The notes below the pieces were generated by a model. The model worked only from the letters and a program-made list of their open reading frames with translations, was not told the origin of the DNA and ran no database searches. Below, piece after piece: positions 1 through 7,411 of a DNA stretch of 29,632 bases. The DNA is taken from contig JBAZJN010000012.1 of the NCBI GenBank assembly GCA_041651295.1, forward strand, positions 1 to 29,632, in the 5' to 3' direction. Within the stretch, counting starts at the first letter, position 1. Each line of letters opens with the position of its first letter. Origin of the DNA: JBAZJN01 sp041651295. Lineage in GTDB: Bacteria > Patescibacteriota > UBA1384 > XYA2-FULL-43-10 > CAINNR01. The translations under genes and the position numbers were made by a program.

Positions 1-42
1 GCTTTTTTTGAGCATTTTAGTCCATTTAACTAGTTAATGTTA

Positions 43-70
43 TTGATTAGTTGTTACAGGATAGCATAAT
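43..70 (+). promoter_or_regulatory. Putative sigma70-type promoter for the exported zinc-ribbon gene
   Basis: A -35 like TTGATT (43-48) and a -10 like CATAAT (65-70) are separated by 16 bp. Transcription would start near 77 and give a leader of about 94 nt. The leader contains a short perfect hairpin, GAACG-GTCT-CGTTC, at 95-108. The boxes are imperfect, so this is a reasonable but unproven assignment. Confidence 0.4.
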
Positions 71-170
71 TCGTGATATTCCGCACTCAATTTTGAACGG
101 TCTCGTTCAAGAGCAAGGGGGCTAGAACCCGCCTTGTTCTTCGAAACATTCTGTTAAGGAGGTGCTGAGC

Positions 171-986
171 ATGCGTGCTCTCACCATAGTCGTTCTGACC
201 GTTGCCGTTTTTATGTCTCTCTGCGCCGTGCCGGCGCAGGCCGACAACATCTTCAAGGAGCTCGGCAGATTCTTGCTGAGCCCTGCAGGCTCACGACCAT
301 GCCCGTTGCCGCAGACGGAATACTTGACACTCAGCCGCAGTAATCGCCCGTTGGGCGAGATACTGCCCCGCGAAGTCAACGGCCCCGGCAACGCCAATTG
401 GGCACTGTCTGAGGTGTTGGACCAGGCCGGTTGGGTCGTCATTGATCCCGACGCCCGCCAGGCCGCACAGGAAGAGGCTGGGTTGGTTAACGCAAACGCC
501 GAGCCGGCGGTTGCTACCAGCTTCGTGAGTGTTCAGGCGGACTTCAAGGATGGCCGCAGCTGGACCCGCCGCCACTGGAACGGGGATAGTTGGGACGAGG
601 AGGAGGTCTGCGAGATCATCTGCGTCCTTTTCCTCAAGGTCTCCGACAGTCACGGCCGGACAATCACGGCGCGTGCCCAAGGCTCCAGCTGGAGCCGCTA
701 CACCAACTTCAGTTACAACTGCGATCGCTGGGGTATCGAACAGGAGTCCTTCCAACCTGAGGACGAGGACCTGGCTTTCCTGGCTGCGCTGGTCAAAGCC
801 AGCAACCAGATCGTCACTCGCCTGAACCAGGCGGTTCCGGCTACCCAGCCCGCGACTTCGCAAGCGCCGGCAGTCATCGAATACTGCCCCTTCTGCCGGT
901 TTGCGATCACGATCGTTGGGGCGAACTACTGCCCCAAGTGTGGCAAGCCGCTGCACGCAACGACCGACGCCCAGCCCCTCAACTGA
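171..986 (+). CDS. Exported protein with C-terminal zinc ribbon, function unknown
   Basis: The product is 271 residues. I chose ATG 171 over the in-frame GTG at 162 because AAGGAGGT (156-163) sits 7 nt upstream of 171 and overlaps 162. The first 24 residues (MRALTIVVLTVAVFMS and on to AQA) form a classical Sec signal peptide with likely cleavage after Ala-Gln-Ala. The middle, about residues 110-215, is rich in Trp, Asp and Glu. It contains four closely spaced Cys and recalls periplasmic or lipoprotein-like secreted proteins, but I do not recognise the family. The C-terminus has CPFC and CPKCG separated by 12 residues, a rubredoxin-like zinc ribbon that would be unusual outside the cytoplasm. 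Codon usage is much GC-richer than in the neighbouring pilin operon, which points to horizontal origin. It stands alone with its own promoter and terminator and converges on the operon at 1079-5577. Confidence 0.75.
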   Translation: MRALTIVVLTVAVFMSLCAVPAQADNIFKELGRFLLSPAGSRPCPLPQTEYLTLSRSNRPLGEILPREVNGPGNANWALSEVLDQAGWVVIDPDARQAAQEEAGLVNANAEPAVATSFVSVQADFKDGRSWTRRHWNGDSWDEEEVCEIICVLFLKVSDSHGRTITARAQGSSWSRYTNFSYNCDRWGIEQESFQPEDEDLAFLAALVKASNQIVTRLNQAVPATQPATSQAPAVIEYCPFCRFAITIVGANYCPKCGKPLHATTDAQPLN

Positions 987-1003
987 GGAGCCGGGCTTTT
1001 TTT
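969..1003 (+). terminator. Intrinsic terminator overlapping the stop codon of the 171-986 gene
   Basis: GCCCAGCCCCTC (969-980) pairs with GAGGAGCCGGGC (985-996) with two mismatches. It is followed by seven T (997-1003). The stop codon TGA (984-986) lies at the edge of the loop. Confidence 0.8.
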
Positions 1004-1010
1004 ATCTCAT

Positions 1011-1072
1011 CATATTTTCAATAGAATCTAAAAAACTGCCGTAGCAGCTTCTTAGATTCTATTGAAAATATG
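1011..1072. repeat. Perfect 21-bp inverted repeat between convergent genes
   Basis: Positions 1011-1031 are the exact reverse complement of 1052-1072. The arms enclose 20 bp that contain a smaller stem, CTGC (1036-1039) with GCAG (1044-1047). The element lies between two converging transcription units. It could be a transcription barrier, a small non-autonomous element (MITE-like) or a recombination scar. Confidence 0.8.
1030..1050 (-). terminator. Small hairpin plus T-run for the pilin operon
   Basis: On the minus strand CTGC-TACG-GCAG is followed directly by TTTTTT (complement of 1030-1035). The stem is short. It is nested inside the larger inverted repeat and lies just downstream of the stop at 1079. 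Confidence 0.45.
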
Positions 1073-1078
1073 TAAACT

Positions 1079-1399
1079 CTAGACCATTCCCTTGCCAATT
1101 CCGGCAATCGATCTGGCAATAAAGTATGCCAGGACGATAATCACGATACCGATAATAGCGTTTATGACTCCCTGTTGGCCTTTTTTGGCGGCATCAGGAT
1201 TTCCGGCGGCGGTAATGTAGAGAATACCAGAGTAGATCAGGTAGACAATCGCCATTATCCCGGCAATTATCAGCACGAAGTTTATGACGTTGTTAGCAAT
1301 GGTACTAACGTTGTTTTCGCTGTTTTGGACTGGGGTTAAAAAGTTGAAATTAATAGCTGCATGAGCCCTTGGCACCAGCCAGTCAACAATCGTCTTCAT
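1079..1399 (-). CDS. Small VirB2/TrbC-like pilin-type membrane protein
   Basis: The product is 106 residues and starts with ATG 1399 after a strong AAGGAGG. The N-terminus reads MKTIVDWLVPRAHA, a short basic-hydrophobic leader ending in Ala-His-Ala like a leader-peptidase site. Two hydrophobic helices follow (about 40-62 and 80-101). Between them is the loop YITAAGNPDAAKKGQQ, which matches the Y-x-S/A-x-G-N...AKKG turn of VirB2/TrbC pilins and of the many pilin-like proteins seen in CPR genomes. It is the last gene of the minus-strand surface cluster but also has its own consensus-quality promoter (1431-1459). This suggests it is made in excess of the upstream genes, as expected for a major subunit. 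No VirB4 or VirD4 ATPase is visible in the window, so a secretion or conjugation role is not shown. Confidence 0.7.
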   Translation of the reverse strand: MKTIVDWLVPRAHAAINFNFLTPVQNSENNVSTIANNVINFVLIIAGIMAIVYLIYSGILYITAAGNPDAAKKGQQGVINAIIGIVIIVLAYFIARSIAGIGKGMV

Positions 1400-1430
1400 T
1401 AATCCTCCTTAAAATTATTTACTTTACTAA

Positions 1431-1459
1431 ATCATATTACCTGCGTTTTGTGTTGTCAA
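1431..1459 (-). promoter_or_regulatory. Near-consensus sigma70 promoter for the small pilin gene
   Basis: On the minus strand, -35 TTGACA (1459-1454) and -10 TATGAT (1436-1431) are separated by exactly 17 bp. The start site would be near 1424, giving a leader of about 25 nt before ATG 1399. Confidence 0.7.
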
Positions 1460-1481
1460 GCATTTTCGCTTTAGACACAAT

Positions 1482-3794
1482 TTAATAAACAAGGCCGGCG
1501 AAAATTTTCAGTATGACATTGGCCGATAGAATGAAAGCCAGTCCGATTACCGCCCAGATCAAAGTCTTTTTGGCACTTTCGGCTTTGCTTTCCTCTCCGA
1601 AAGAGGTGATGTAAAGGAAACTGGCGTATAAAATATAAAATACCGCGGCAGCCTCAGCATAGTAAACCAATAGTTGAATTATTCTCCAGAGGAATCCGTT
1701 TTGGTTAAAAATTGCGCCGATGCTCGCATTAGTCCCGCCAAACCCGACAGGCAGAATTGTGTTTGGGTTTGTCGGATCGGAAAGATTCTGGCCGACAATC
1801 AGTTTTACTTCTCTAATTGTCAATTGGACAAGCATAACCGCTACAACAGCTGTGATGATGCCGTAAATTACATAGAGTATTGCTTTCTTTCCGCTCTCGG
1901 ATTGTTTCGAGTTACCACCGGAAGAGATGTACTTCATGCCAGCGATTATTATCGCGATGATTGCCAAAATTCCCAAAATAACCAAAGTGAAGGACCCAAT
2001 TCTGGCCATTAAATCGCTGATTGTTTTGATTGTTTTAGAAGCCCTAAAATTCGCCGCCCAAGTCGGCGTAACGACAGATCCTCCACCGCTCCCATTGCTG
2101 TCACTGTCTCCACTGTCGTCTCCCTCTCCCTCTATTTCGTTTTCGGTGACGGTAATTGTGTCACTGACCGTTTTACTGTTTAAAACATATTCGCGTGGTT
2201 CACTTGAACCGAAGGCTTTAACCATTACTGAATGGGGGCCCAGAGACGATGACCTTGTGTCCCAGCTCAGTGTATTGGAAATCGTTCCGGTTGCTGATGA
2301 CAGATCGTCACTTGAGTTTTTGCTTAAATGGCCTTTGCGGAAACAAACACCTTGTTCGTCATTGTGGTTGATTATAGTAGTTTGGTCTGCATTGCAAATC
2401 CACCAGGTTAGATATTTGAACTGGACAGACGGACTCTGGGCGGCTGCAGCCGTGCGAATTTGGTCTAAATCCGCTGAAATTGTAATGATGTCCCGATTGT
2501 CCTCTTTGTGCAAAGAGTTCGGAGCTGTAATTGATATGCCAAAACTGCCGTTTTCGCTGCTGTCACCACCCTTTTCGAGAACTGCCACCGCTTTATTAAC
2601 CGATCCGGCTAAATTATTCGCTCCGGTTGTCGCAGGCGCCCAAAATGCTTTGAGAGTCAAAGTTCTCTGCTCCGGATGATCGGTGCCAAGATTATTGGCC
2701 GTATTCACATCCCAAGTAAATTTGCCTGCAGTGGCGCTCGAGCTGGAGTTTGATCCGAGTGTGCATCCGGTTCCACTAATGGTGTTAGATTCGGCGTTGA
2801 TAGTGCAGATGTTTGTTGAGTCGATGTTCAAAAGCACTGTGGCCAAGTGTTTATCGGTAGGAATGCTCAGTTTGGCGGAATCTGCCAGAAAATTGACTTG
2901 AGCCGAATCTCCGAAGCCGATTTCATCCAAAGAGGTAATTGTTAGACCCTCGTCTCCCGTTACTGAGCGGATTTGCTGATTGTAATTATTTAGTGCTGTC
3001 TGAATCTTTTTAGACGAAGCTGTATCACCAATTGAGTCGGCTTCCTCCTTTGCAGCAATTAGTATTTGTTGCGCTAACGCATCGGTTTGCGGGTTTTTGT
3101 ATGTGTGACCTTCTGCAATCGAAACCGCAAGAGAACTACCATCTATCTCCTGCTGCCCGAAATGATTGGTACTGATCGCCACATCGCGATCACTATCGTC
3201 AGTAATCATAAAGGCAATCGAATACAAAGTATCACCTACGATTCGGTGTTCCGCAGTTGAATAGGCAATTGCTTGTTCATAACTTCTGATTGAGCTGTCA
3301 ACAAGGTCTGATCTAAAACTATTTTCTCCAGAAAACTGAAAAGCTGCCGCTTGCATCAAAAGATAGCCAGGGTTGTCGTCTTTGGCTTTGTAGCTGTAGA
3401 AAGGATCAGAATTTATCAGATAATTGAATGGGGCCAACGGCACAATAGCGTATGACCCGCTGGAGGCTCCGCCGCTTGAGTTGGCGACACGGTACTGAAG
3501 TTTGTAGCCCGGATAGGCTCTGGTTTGGTTTCCGAATGCTCCGGAAATAGTGTCGGGGTTGTATATCTCAAGAAAAGTTATGCCACCCAGCAGATAAAAA
3601 CTAAATTCGGGTACATCATTCGGGTTTTGGTAAGTTTTCTGGGGATAAACAACCCCGAGTGGCGGGATAGATATGGAATCGGCACCGACCGAAAGCAGAT
3701 TAAGAGATGCCAGCACAGTTGTAACGAGTATTAAAACCCCCAAACTGATCATCAGCAGGTTTGTCAACCACCGGTTGGAAAATTTCTTAAACAT
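1482..3794 (-). CDS. Large surface protein with two C-terminal VirB2-like helix-pair modules
   Basis: The product is about 770 residues. I prefer ATG 3794, 4 nt after the upstream stop, over an in-frame TTG at 3812 that would overlap the previous gene. An N-terminal hydrophobic segment (about 12-35) acts as signal or anchor. A large extracellular region of about 550 residues follows, rich in Ser, Thr and Asn, with repeated beta-type stretches. Then comes a low-complexity linker of Gly, Ser, Asp and Glu. The C-terminus holds two copies of the pilin-like module, one with YISSGGNSKQSESGKK between two helices and one with YITSFGEESKAESAKK. The same turn occurs in the genes at 1079 and 3799. I know no precise family for the exposed part. 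Cell-surface display or a scaffold for a pilus-like structure is an inference. Confidence 0.65.
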   Translation of the reverse strand: MFKKFSNRWLTNLLMISLGVLILVTTVLASLNLLSVGADSISIPPLGVVYPQKTYQNPNDVPEFSFYLLGGITFLEIYNPDTISGAFGNQTRAYPGYKLQYRVANSSGGASSGSYAIVPLAPFNYLINSDPFYSYKAKDDNPGYLLMQAAAFQFSGENSFRSDLVDSSIRSYEQAIAYSTAEHRIVGDTLYSIAFMITDDSDRDVAISTNHFGQQEIDGSSLAVSIAEGHTYKNPQTDALAQQILIAAKEEADSIGDTASSKKIQTALNNYNQQIRSVTGDEGLTITSLDEIGFGDSAQVNFLADSAKLSIPTDKHLATVLLNIDSTNICTINAESNTISGTGCTLGSNSSSSATAGKFTWDVNTANNLGTDHPEQRTLTLKAFWAPATTGANNLAGSVNKAVAVLEKGGDSSENGSFGISITAPNSLHKEDNRDIITISADLDQIRTAAAAQSPSVQFKYLTWWICNADQTTIINHNDEQGVCFRKGHLSKNSSDDLSSATGTISNTLSWDTRSSSLGPHSVMVKAFGSSEPREYVLNSKTVSDTITVTENEIEGEGDDSGDSDSNGSGGGSVVTPTWAANFRASKTIKTISDLMARIGSFTLVILGILAIIAIIIAGMKYISSGGNSKQSESGKKAILYVIYGIITAVVAVMLVQLTIREVKLIVGQNLSDPTNPNTILPVGFGGTNASIGAIFNQNGFLWRIIQLLVYYAEAAAVFYILYASFLYITSFGEESKAESAKKTLIWAVIGLAFILSANVILKIFAGLVY

Positions 3795-3798
3795 TTGA

Positions 3799-4182
3799 TT
3801 AGTGAATTTCAATTGTTACGCCGGCGAGGCTGCCGACGAAGACTACAAGCATTAAAAGCGCCGCTCCCATCAGTGTGCTAAAAAGAATATCCTTGGCTTC
3901 GTTAATCGAGGAGCTATCGCCCCTGGACGTTAAATATTTATATCCGGCATAAACTACCATCAAAGTGCAAAGAACAACAGCGGCTTTCATTGAGAAGGCA
4001 TAGAAATTTTTTATATAATCAGAGAATGAGTATGCAACACCGCTCTTAATAGTGTCGTTTGAAAATCCAACCCCGACCTCGGTTCCATAACCGGCGGCAT
4101 AAACTTTGGCAGCGACTAAAATATAGACAGATGAAAAAGCTGCGATTACATGCTTCGGGATTAATTTAATTTTCTTTGGCAT
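3799..4182 (-). CDS. VirB2/TrbC-like small membrane protein
   Basis: The product is 127 residues, starting at ATG 4182 only 3 nt after the stop of the lipoprotein gene. There is no clear Shine-Dalgarno, so translation is probably coupled. The N-terminal segment (residues about 12-29, ending in YAAG) looks like a signal peptide or first helix. Two helices follow (about 60-80 and 98-120), separated by YKYLTSRGDSSSINEAKD, the same turn motif as in its two neighbours. It is the second gene of the surface operon. The family resemblance to VirB2/TrbC pilins is by pattern only; the ATPases that would confirm a type IV system are not present here. Confidence 0.6.
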   Translation of the reverse strand: MPKKIKLIPKHVIAAFSSVYILVAAKVYAAGYGTEVGVGFSNDTIKSGVAYSFSDYIKNFYAFSMKAAVVLCTLMVVYAGYKYLTSRGDSSSINEAKDILFSTLMGAALLMLVVFVGSLAGVTIEIH

Positions 4183-4185
4183 TTT

Positions 4186-5577
4186 TTACCAAGTTTGCTT
4201 GCGCAATAAAGTCGTTATGTTTGTAGCGGCAGTGTCAAGTGATGCTTGCGACGATTGAGCCTTGGTAACGACTCTTGTTATTGCCTCTTTCAACTGGGAA
4301 TCAACATCAACCGGGTATCTGCCCTTGGTCAATGTTGTGGCTGTTTTGAGTTGATCGATATCCGGAGCTCCGTTTCCACGGTCTCTAAGTTTAGGTTCAA
4401 CATCTTCAATGTGTGACGGTAGCTCTTTAGTTGTAGAAACATAACCATCAGCGCTGTCTATTGATAGTAAAGTAATAAATTTCCAGGCGTTTGTTTGTTG
4501 TTTTGAATAAGACGGAACGGTATAAGTCGTGTATTTAGCATAGTCAACTACATTGTTTATATCGCCAATTTGCGGAATTTTTGCAACCTCAAAATTAAAA
4601 TCTGGGTATAGTTGCTGGAAGTTAAGGCCGAGATTTGAGTAACCGAAAATCATGGTAACTTTGCCCTGAAGAAACGCATCAACATCATTGGGCATTGACG
4701 AATTCCAAGTGTAATACGAAGAAGACGGATCAGCATATTTTGCGTAGAAATCCAAAGAGTTTCGTCCGGAATAGATATCAGTGCCCGAAGCCGATTTGAT
4801 TGGCAAATTAAACACGGCTTGGGACGCGTCGTCAGAGATCATTTTTGTTTGATTTTGGATCATCAGTAAGGTTAATATGTCCTGGGAATTCGAGACATTA
4901 TTACTGGTTCCCATTGCTACAGCAGAAGTCTGGATCGAACTACCACTCTTTACAGTCAAATATGGTTCAATTTGGTTAAACTCGTCCCAGGTGATCGGAA
5001 ATTTTTCGAATATTGCGCCGATCTTTGTTGTTAGATCTTCCTGGTCGCGATGGCTATCCATGAAATTTTCCTTCGCTTTGTCGTATAAAACAGGATTATA
5101 GTAAATTCTAAGCAGATCAACAGAAGGAGAAAGGCCGTAAACTTGCTTGTCAATAATATTATCATTAACAACAGGCTTGACGAAATATTCCGACAAATTA
5201 ATGTCTTTTGATTTGATTAGATCTTGTGGTAGCGGAGTCAACTTGTCTTTGTGTCGATAAACCCAATCATTCGGCATTGCCCAGACGTCCGGGCCTTCGC
5301 CGGATAGAATAGAATTCATGGCATTGTTTTCGTAATTACCATCGAGTGATTTTTTGTAATACTTGACTTCAATACCTTTGTTCTCATTTTTAAAATCCTG
5401 GATTATCGGCTTCATTGTGTCTTCGTCGACAAATCCCCAAATGACAAGTTCGTTGGATCCGGTTGTATTTTTCGTGTTGCTACAACCGGTTAAAGTGACA
5501 GACAAAAACAGGGCCAGACATGTTATGCCTGTGATCTTTAAAAATTTCTTGAGTTTTGAACCCTTAACTTTTGACAT
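4186..5577 (-). CDS. Extracellular solute-binding lipoprotein (ABC family 1 type)
   Basis: The product is 463 residues. ATG 5577 is preceded by GGGAGGG. The N-terminus is basic then hydrophobic and ends in the lipobox LTGC, with lipidation expected at Cys32. The mature part begins ELVIWGFVDEDTMKPIIQDF, typical of maltose/sugar-type periplasmic binding proteins. It continues with EGPDVWAMPNDWVYRH and a late segment of type AWKFITLLS, both characteristic of family 1 solute-binding proteins. No ABC permease or ATPase gene is nearby. Instead it leads an operon of pilin-like membrane proteins. It may therefore act as a surface sugar-binding or adhesion component, or it may partner with a permease encoded elsewhere. 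Confidence 0.75.
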   Translation of the reverse strand: MSKVKGSKLKKFLKITGITCLALFLSVTLTGCSNTKNTTGSNELVIWGFVDEDTMKPIIQDFKNENKGIEVKYYKKSLDGNYENNAMNSILSGEGPDVWAMPNDWVYRHKDKLTPLPQDLIKSKDINLSEYFVKPVVNDNIIDKQVYGLSPSVDLLRIYYNPVLYDKAKENFMDSHRDQEDLTTKIGAIFEKFPITWDEFNQIEPYLTVKSGSSIQTSAVAMGTSNNVSNSQDILTLLMIQNQTKMISDDASQAVFNLPIKSASGTDIYSGRNSLDFYAKYADPSSSYYTWNSSMPNDVDAFLQGKVTMIFGYSNLGLNFQQLYPDFNFEVAKIPQIGDINNVVDYAKYTTYTVPSYSKQQTNAWKFITLLSIDSADGYVSTTKELPSHIEDVEPKLRDRGNGAPDIDQLKTATTLTKGRYPVDVDSQLKEAITRVVTKAQSSQASLDTAATNITTLLRKQTW

Positions 5578-5600
5578 TTAACCCTCCCGGATGAAATTCA

Positions 5601-5628
5601 AGAATTATGAATTAAGAATTATGAATTA
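5601..5628. repeat. Two tandem copies of a 14-bp AT-rich unit
   Basis: AGAATTATGAATTA occurs twice in direct tandem (5601-5614, 5615-5628). A similar word set appears at about 29090-29115 in front of yraN. It fills part of the spacer between the galU stop and the lipoprotein start. Confidence 0.7.
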
Positions 5629-5652
5629 AGAAGAAAATTCGCAATTCATGAG

Positions 5653-6531
5653 TCATAATTTCCTCGAGATTTCTTTAAGGTAATCTCGAAAATCACCACC
5701 AATATCGTCTCGTTTGAGCGCTACTTCAACATTGGTTTTAATGTATTCAAGAACATTCCCGCAATCGTAATAAGTGCCACCCTCAACTTCACGACAGTAA
5801 ATCGGGCCAACTTCTCTTAGTTTATTGATGCCGTCGGCCAGCCAGATTTCCCCGCCCTTTCCCGGCTCCAAATTTTTCAAGGCAGTGAAGATATCGGGAG
5901 TAAGGATATATGCTCCGTCAAGAGCCAGATCGGATGGTGCTTCTTCAATTGACGGTTTTTCAATCAGTTCGTGAGCAATATAGGTAAGATTTTCAACTTC
6001 TTCAACTTTTGGAACCCCATATCGAACAAGATCTTTTTTTGGCACCTTAACCGCCGAGATAACCGGACGCCCGTATTTTTCAAAGACATCTATGCATTGT
6101 TTAAGACGAGGTTGAACAGTACTTGCAGTGAATTGATCTCCCCACATAACGGCAAAAGGTTCATCACCGATAATCTTCTCGGCATTTAAAACCGGCGTGC
6201 CGTTTCCGTACGGTCCTTTCTGCCTGACGTAAATAAAGTTTGCCAGACTGGAAATTTTTCTAATTTGCTCCAGCTGGTCGAGTTTGCCATTTTTTTCCAG
6301 ATAAGCCTCAAGTTCCAAATTATTATCAAAATAATCCTCGATCGCTTTTTTGCTGCTGCTTGTAACAATAATAATATCTTCAATTCCGGAGGCCACTGCT
6401 TCCTCAACGATATATTGAATCGCCGGCTTATCAACAACCGGCAACATTTCTTTCGGCACGGATTTAACAACCGGTAAAAAACGGGTACCGTAACCCGCCG
6501 CCGGAATAACAGCCTTGCGAATTTTACTCAT
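5653..6531 (-). CDS. galU: UTP--glucose-1-phosphate uridylyltransferase
   Basis: The enzyme makes UDP-glucose from UTP and glucose-1-phosphate for polysaccharide and glycolipid synthesis. The product is 292 residues, the usual bacterial GalU length. I chose ATG 6531 (MSKIRKAVIPAAGYGTRF) with GGAG 7 nt upstream; an ATG at 6543 would only add four residues. Visible family signatures are the nucleotide-binding loop AAGYGTRFLP, KEMLPVVDKPAIQY, the central PYGNGTPVLNAEK, and VMWGDQF, where the related enzymes bind the base and metal. It lies between the surface operon and hsp20 on the same strand. It would feed the envelope glycosyltransferases at 8555 and 18140. Confidence 0.92.
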   Translation of the reverse strand: MSKIRKAVIPAAGYGTRFLPVVKSVPKEMLPVVDKPAIQYIVEEAVASGIEDIIIVTSSSKKAIEDYFDNNLELEAYLEKNGKLDQLEQIRKISSLANFIYVRQKGPYGNGTPVLNAEKIIGDEPFAVMWGDQFTASTVQPRLKQCIDVFEKYGRPVISAVKVPKKDLVRYGVPKVEEVENLTYIAHELIEKPSIEEAPSDLALDGAYILTPDIFTALKNLEPGKGGEIWLADGINKLREVGPIYCREVEGGTYYDCGNVLEYIKTNVEVALKRDDIGGDFRDYLKEISRKL

Positions 6532-6635
6532 AAAATTCTCCAATAATGGATAACGAATGTTCTAATAACCAATAACTAATATTCATCCAATTTGTTATTA
6601 GTCATTCGGATATTAGTCATCCATTCTTGTCTTGT

Positions 6636-7004
6636 TCATCCCATCTCTATCTTTAGCGACTTTGTCTTGGATTTTGCATCTTTCGGAATTGTGATTGAAA
6701 GCAGACCGTTTTTCAATGTTGCTCTGGCTTTTTCCGAATTCACCGCTATCGGCAGGACAAAAGTTCGGGAGAATGGTCCCCAATAACACTCCTGGACGAA
6801 ATGCATTTCGTCAGTTGCCTTGTGGCCACTTTTGCGTTCGCCGCGAATTGCAACCACCTCATCAGTGATTTGGACATCAATATCAGCAGGAGAAGTGCCG
6901 GCAATCGGTGCTAAAATATAAATGTTGTCGTCATCTTGATAGACGTCTATAGCAAGCTGGCCTTCGGTTTCCTCGGCCTCTATATCAATTGTGTTATCAA
7001 CCAT
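6636..7004 (-). CDS. Small heat-shock protein of the Hsp20/alpha-crystallin family
   Basis: This is an ATP-independent holdase chaperone that keeps unfolding proteins soluble. The product is 122 residues. ATG 7004 follows AAGGAGGG, so the in-frame TTG at 7007 is unlikely. The alpha-crystallin domain covers about residues 17-115, with the usual opening YILAPIAGTSPADIDVQI, the turn IRGER and the signature A-x-L-K-N-G-L-L (about 98-105). The N-terminal arm is very short and acidic, and the C-terminal tail lacks a clear I-x-I/V motif, which may affect oligomer size. It has its own strong promoter (7053-7081), divergent from the toxin-antitoxin operon. Confidence 0.9.
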   Translation of the reverse strand: MVDNTIDIEAEETEGQLAIDVYQDDDNIYILAPIAGTSPADIDVQITDEVVAIRGERKSGHKATDEMHFVQECYWGPFSRTFVLPIAVNSEKARATLKNGLLSITIPKDAKSKTKSLKIEMG

Positions 7005-7052
7005 CAATCCCTCCTTAGAACCTCAAAAACGATAAAAATATGCCCTATAACC

Positions 7053-7081
7053 ATTATAATCTGCAATAATATTGCCGTCAA
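7053..7081 (-). promoter_or_regulatory. Promoter of hsp20 with a palindrome in the spacer
   Basis: On the minus strand, -35 TTGACG (7081-7076) and -10 TATAAT (7058-7053) are 17 bp apart. The spacer contains the perfect palindrome GCAAT-ATT-ATTGC (7062-7074), a possible repressor site. It is not a CIRCE element. Confidence 0.65.
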
Positions 7082-7120
7082 CAACCCAACGGGAATAATT
7101 GGAATCCGGGCTATGTTGTA

Positions 7121-7161
7121 TTGACAAATTTATGTATCATATGTTACAATGATAATATCAT
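7121..7161 (+). promoter_or_regulatory. Toxin-antitoxin promoter with three alternating half-sites
   Basis: The -35 TTGACA (7121-7126) and -10 TACAAT (7145-7150) are separated by 18 bp. TATCAT (7135-7140), ATGATA (7149-7154) and TATCAT (7156-7161) form two overlapping inverted repeats. One has an 8-bp centre and one a 1-bp centre, covering the -10 and the start codon. This is a natural operator for autoregulation by the HTH antitoxin. The predicted start of transcription (about 7157) is almost at ATG 7160, so the mRNA would be leaderless or nearly so. Confidence 0.6.
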
Positions 7162-7411
7162 GCAACACGAATATATTTCTACAATTGAAGCGGCTGAGAT
7201 ACTAGGGCTATCAAGGACTCAAGTTTTTCGCTTAGCCAAAGTGGGTCAAATTCCGGCGGTTAAGATTGGCCGTAATTTTGCAATTAAAAAATCCGATCTG
7301 GGCATCTACTCTGGTGAGCTTACAACTGCTCAAAAGAAAGAACTCGATAAAGGCGTTGACAAAATTTATAAAGAATACGGTGAGGCATTGAAAAAATTGG
7401 GGGATGCATGA
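7160..7411 (+). CDS. Excisionase-type HTH protein, likely antitoxin of a Doc toxin
   Basis: The product is 83 residues. I chose ATG 7160 because the longer frame from 7121 would start on the -35 box TTGACA. Residues about 5-50 (ISTIEAAEILGLSRTQVFRL, then KVGQIPAVKIGRNF) are a MerR/excisionase-like winged helix-turn-helix (HTH_17). The C-terminal third is a charged helix (about 55-83) that would bind the toxin. The stop overlaps the toxin start by 4 nt (ATGA), typical of translational coupling in toxin-antitoxin pairs. Classical partners of Doc are Phd proteins; here a DNA-binding HTH protein takes that place. It probably represses its own promoter through the sites at 7135-7161. Confidence 0.72.
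   Translation: MQHEYISTIEAAEILGLSRTQVFRLAKVGQIPAVKIGRNFAIKKSDLGIYSGELTTAQKKELDKGVDKIYKEYGEALKKLGDA

Noticed and set aside
291..956. Long open frame on the minus strand opposite the 171-986 gene
   Set aside because: It is an artefact of high-GC coding sequence. The plus-strand gene has the signal peptide, zinc ribbon, ribosome binding site and terminator.
171..1072. Integron cassette or attC site for the GC-rich genes
   Set aside because: No integrase, no array of cassettes and no consistent GTTRRRY ends. The units are scattered singly.
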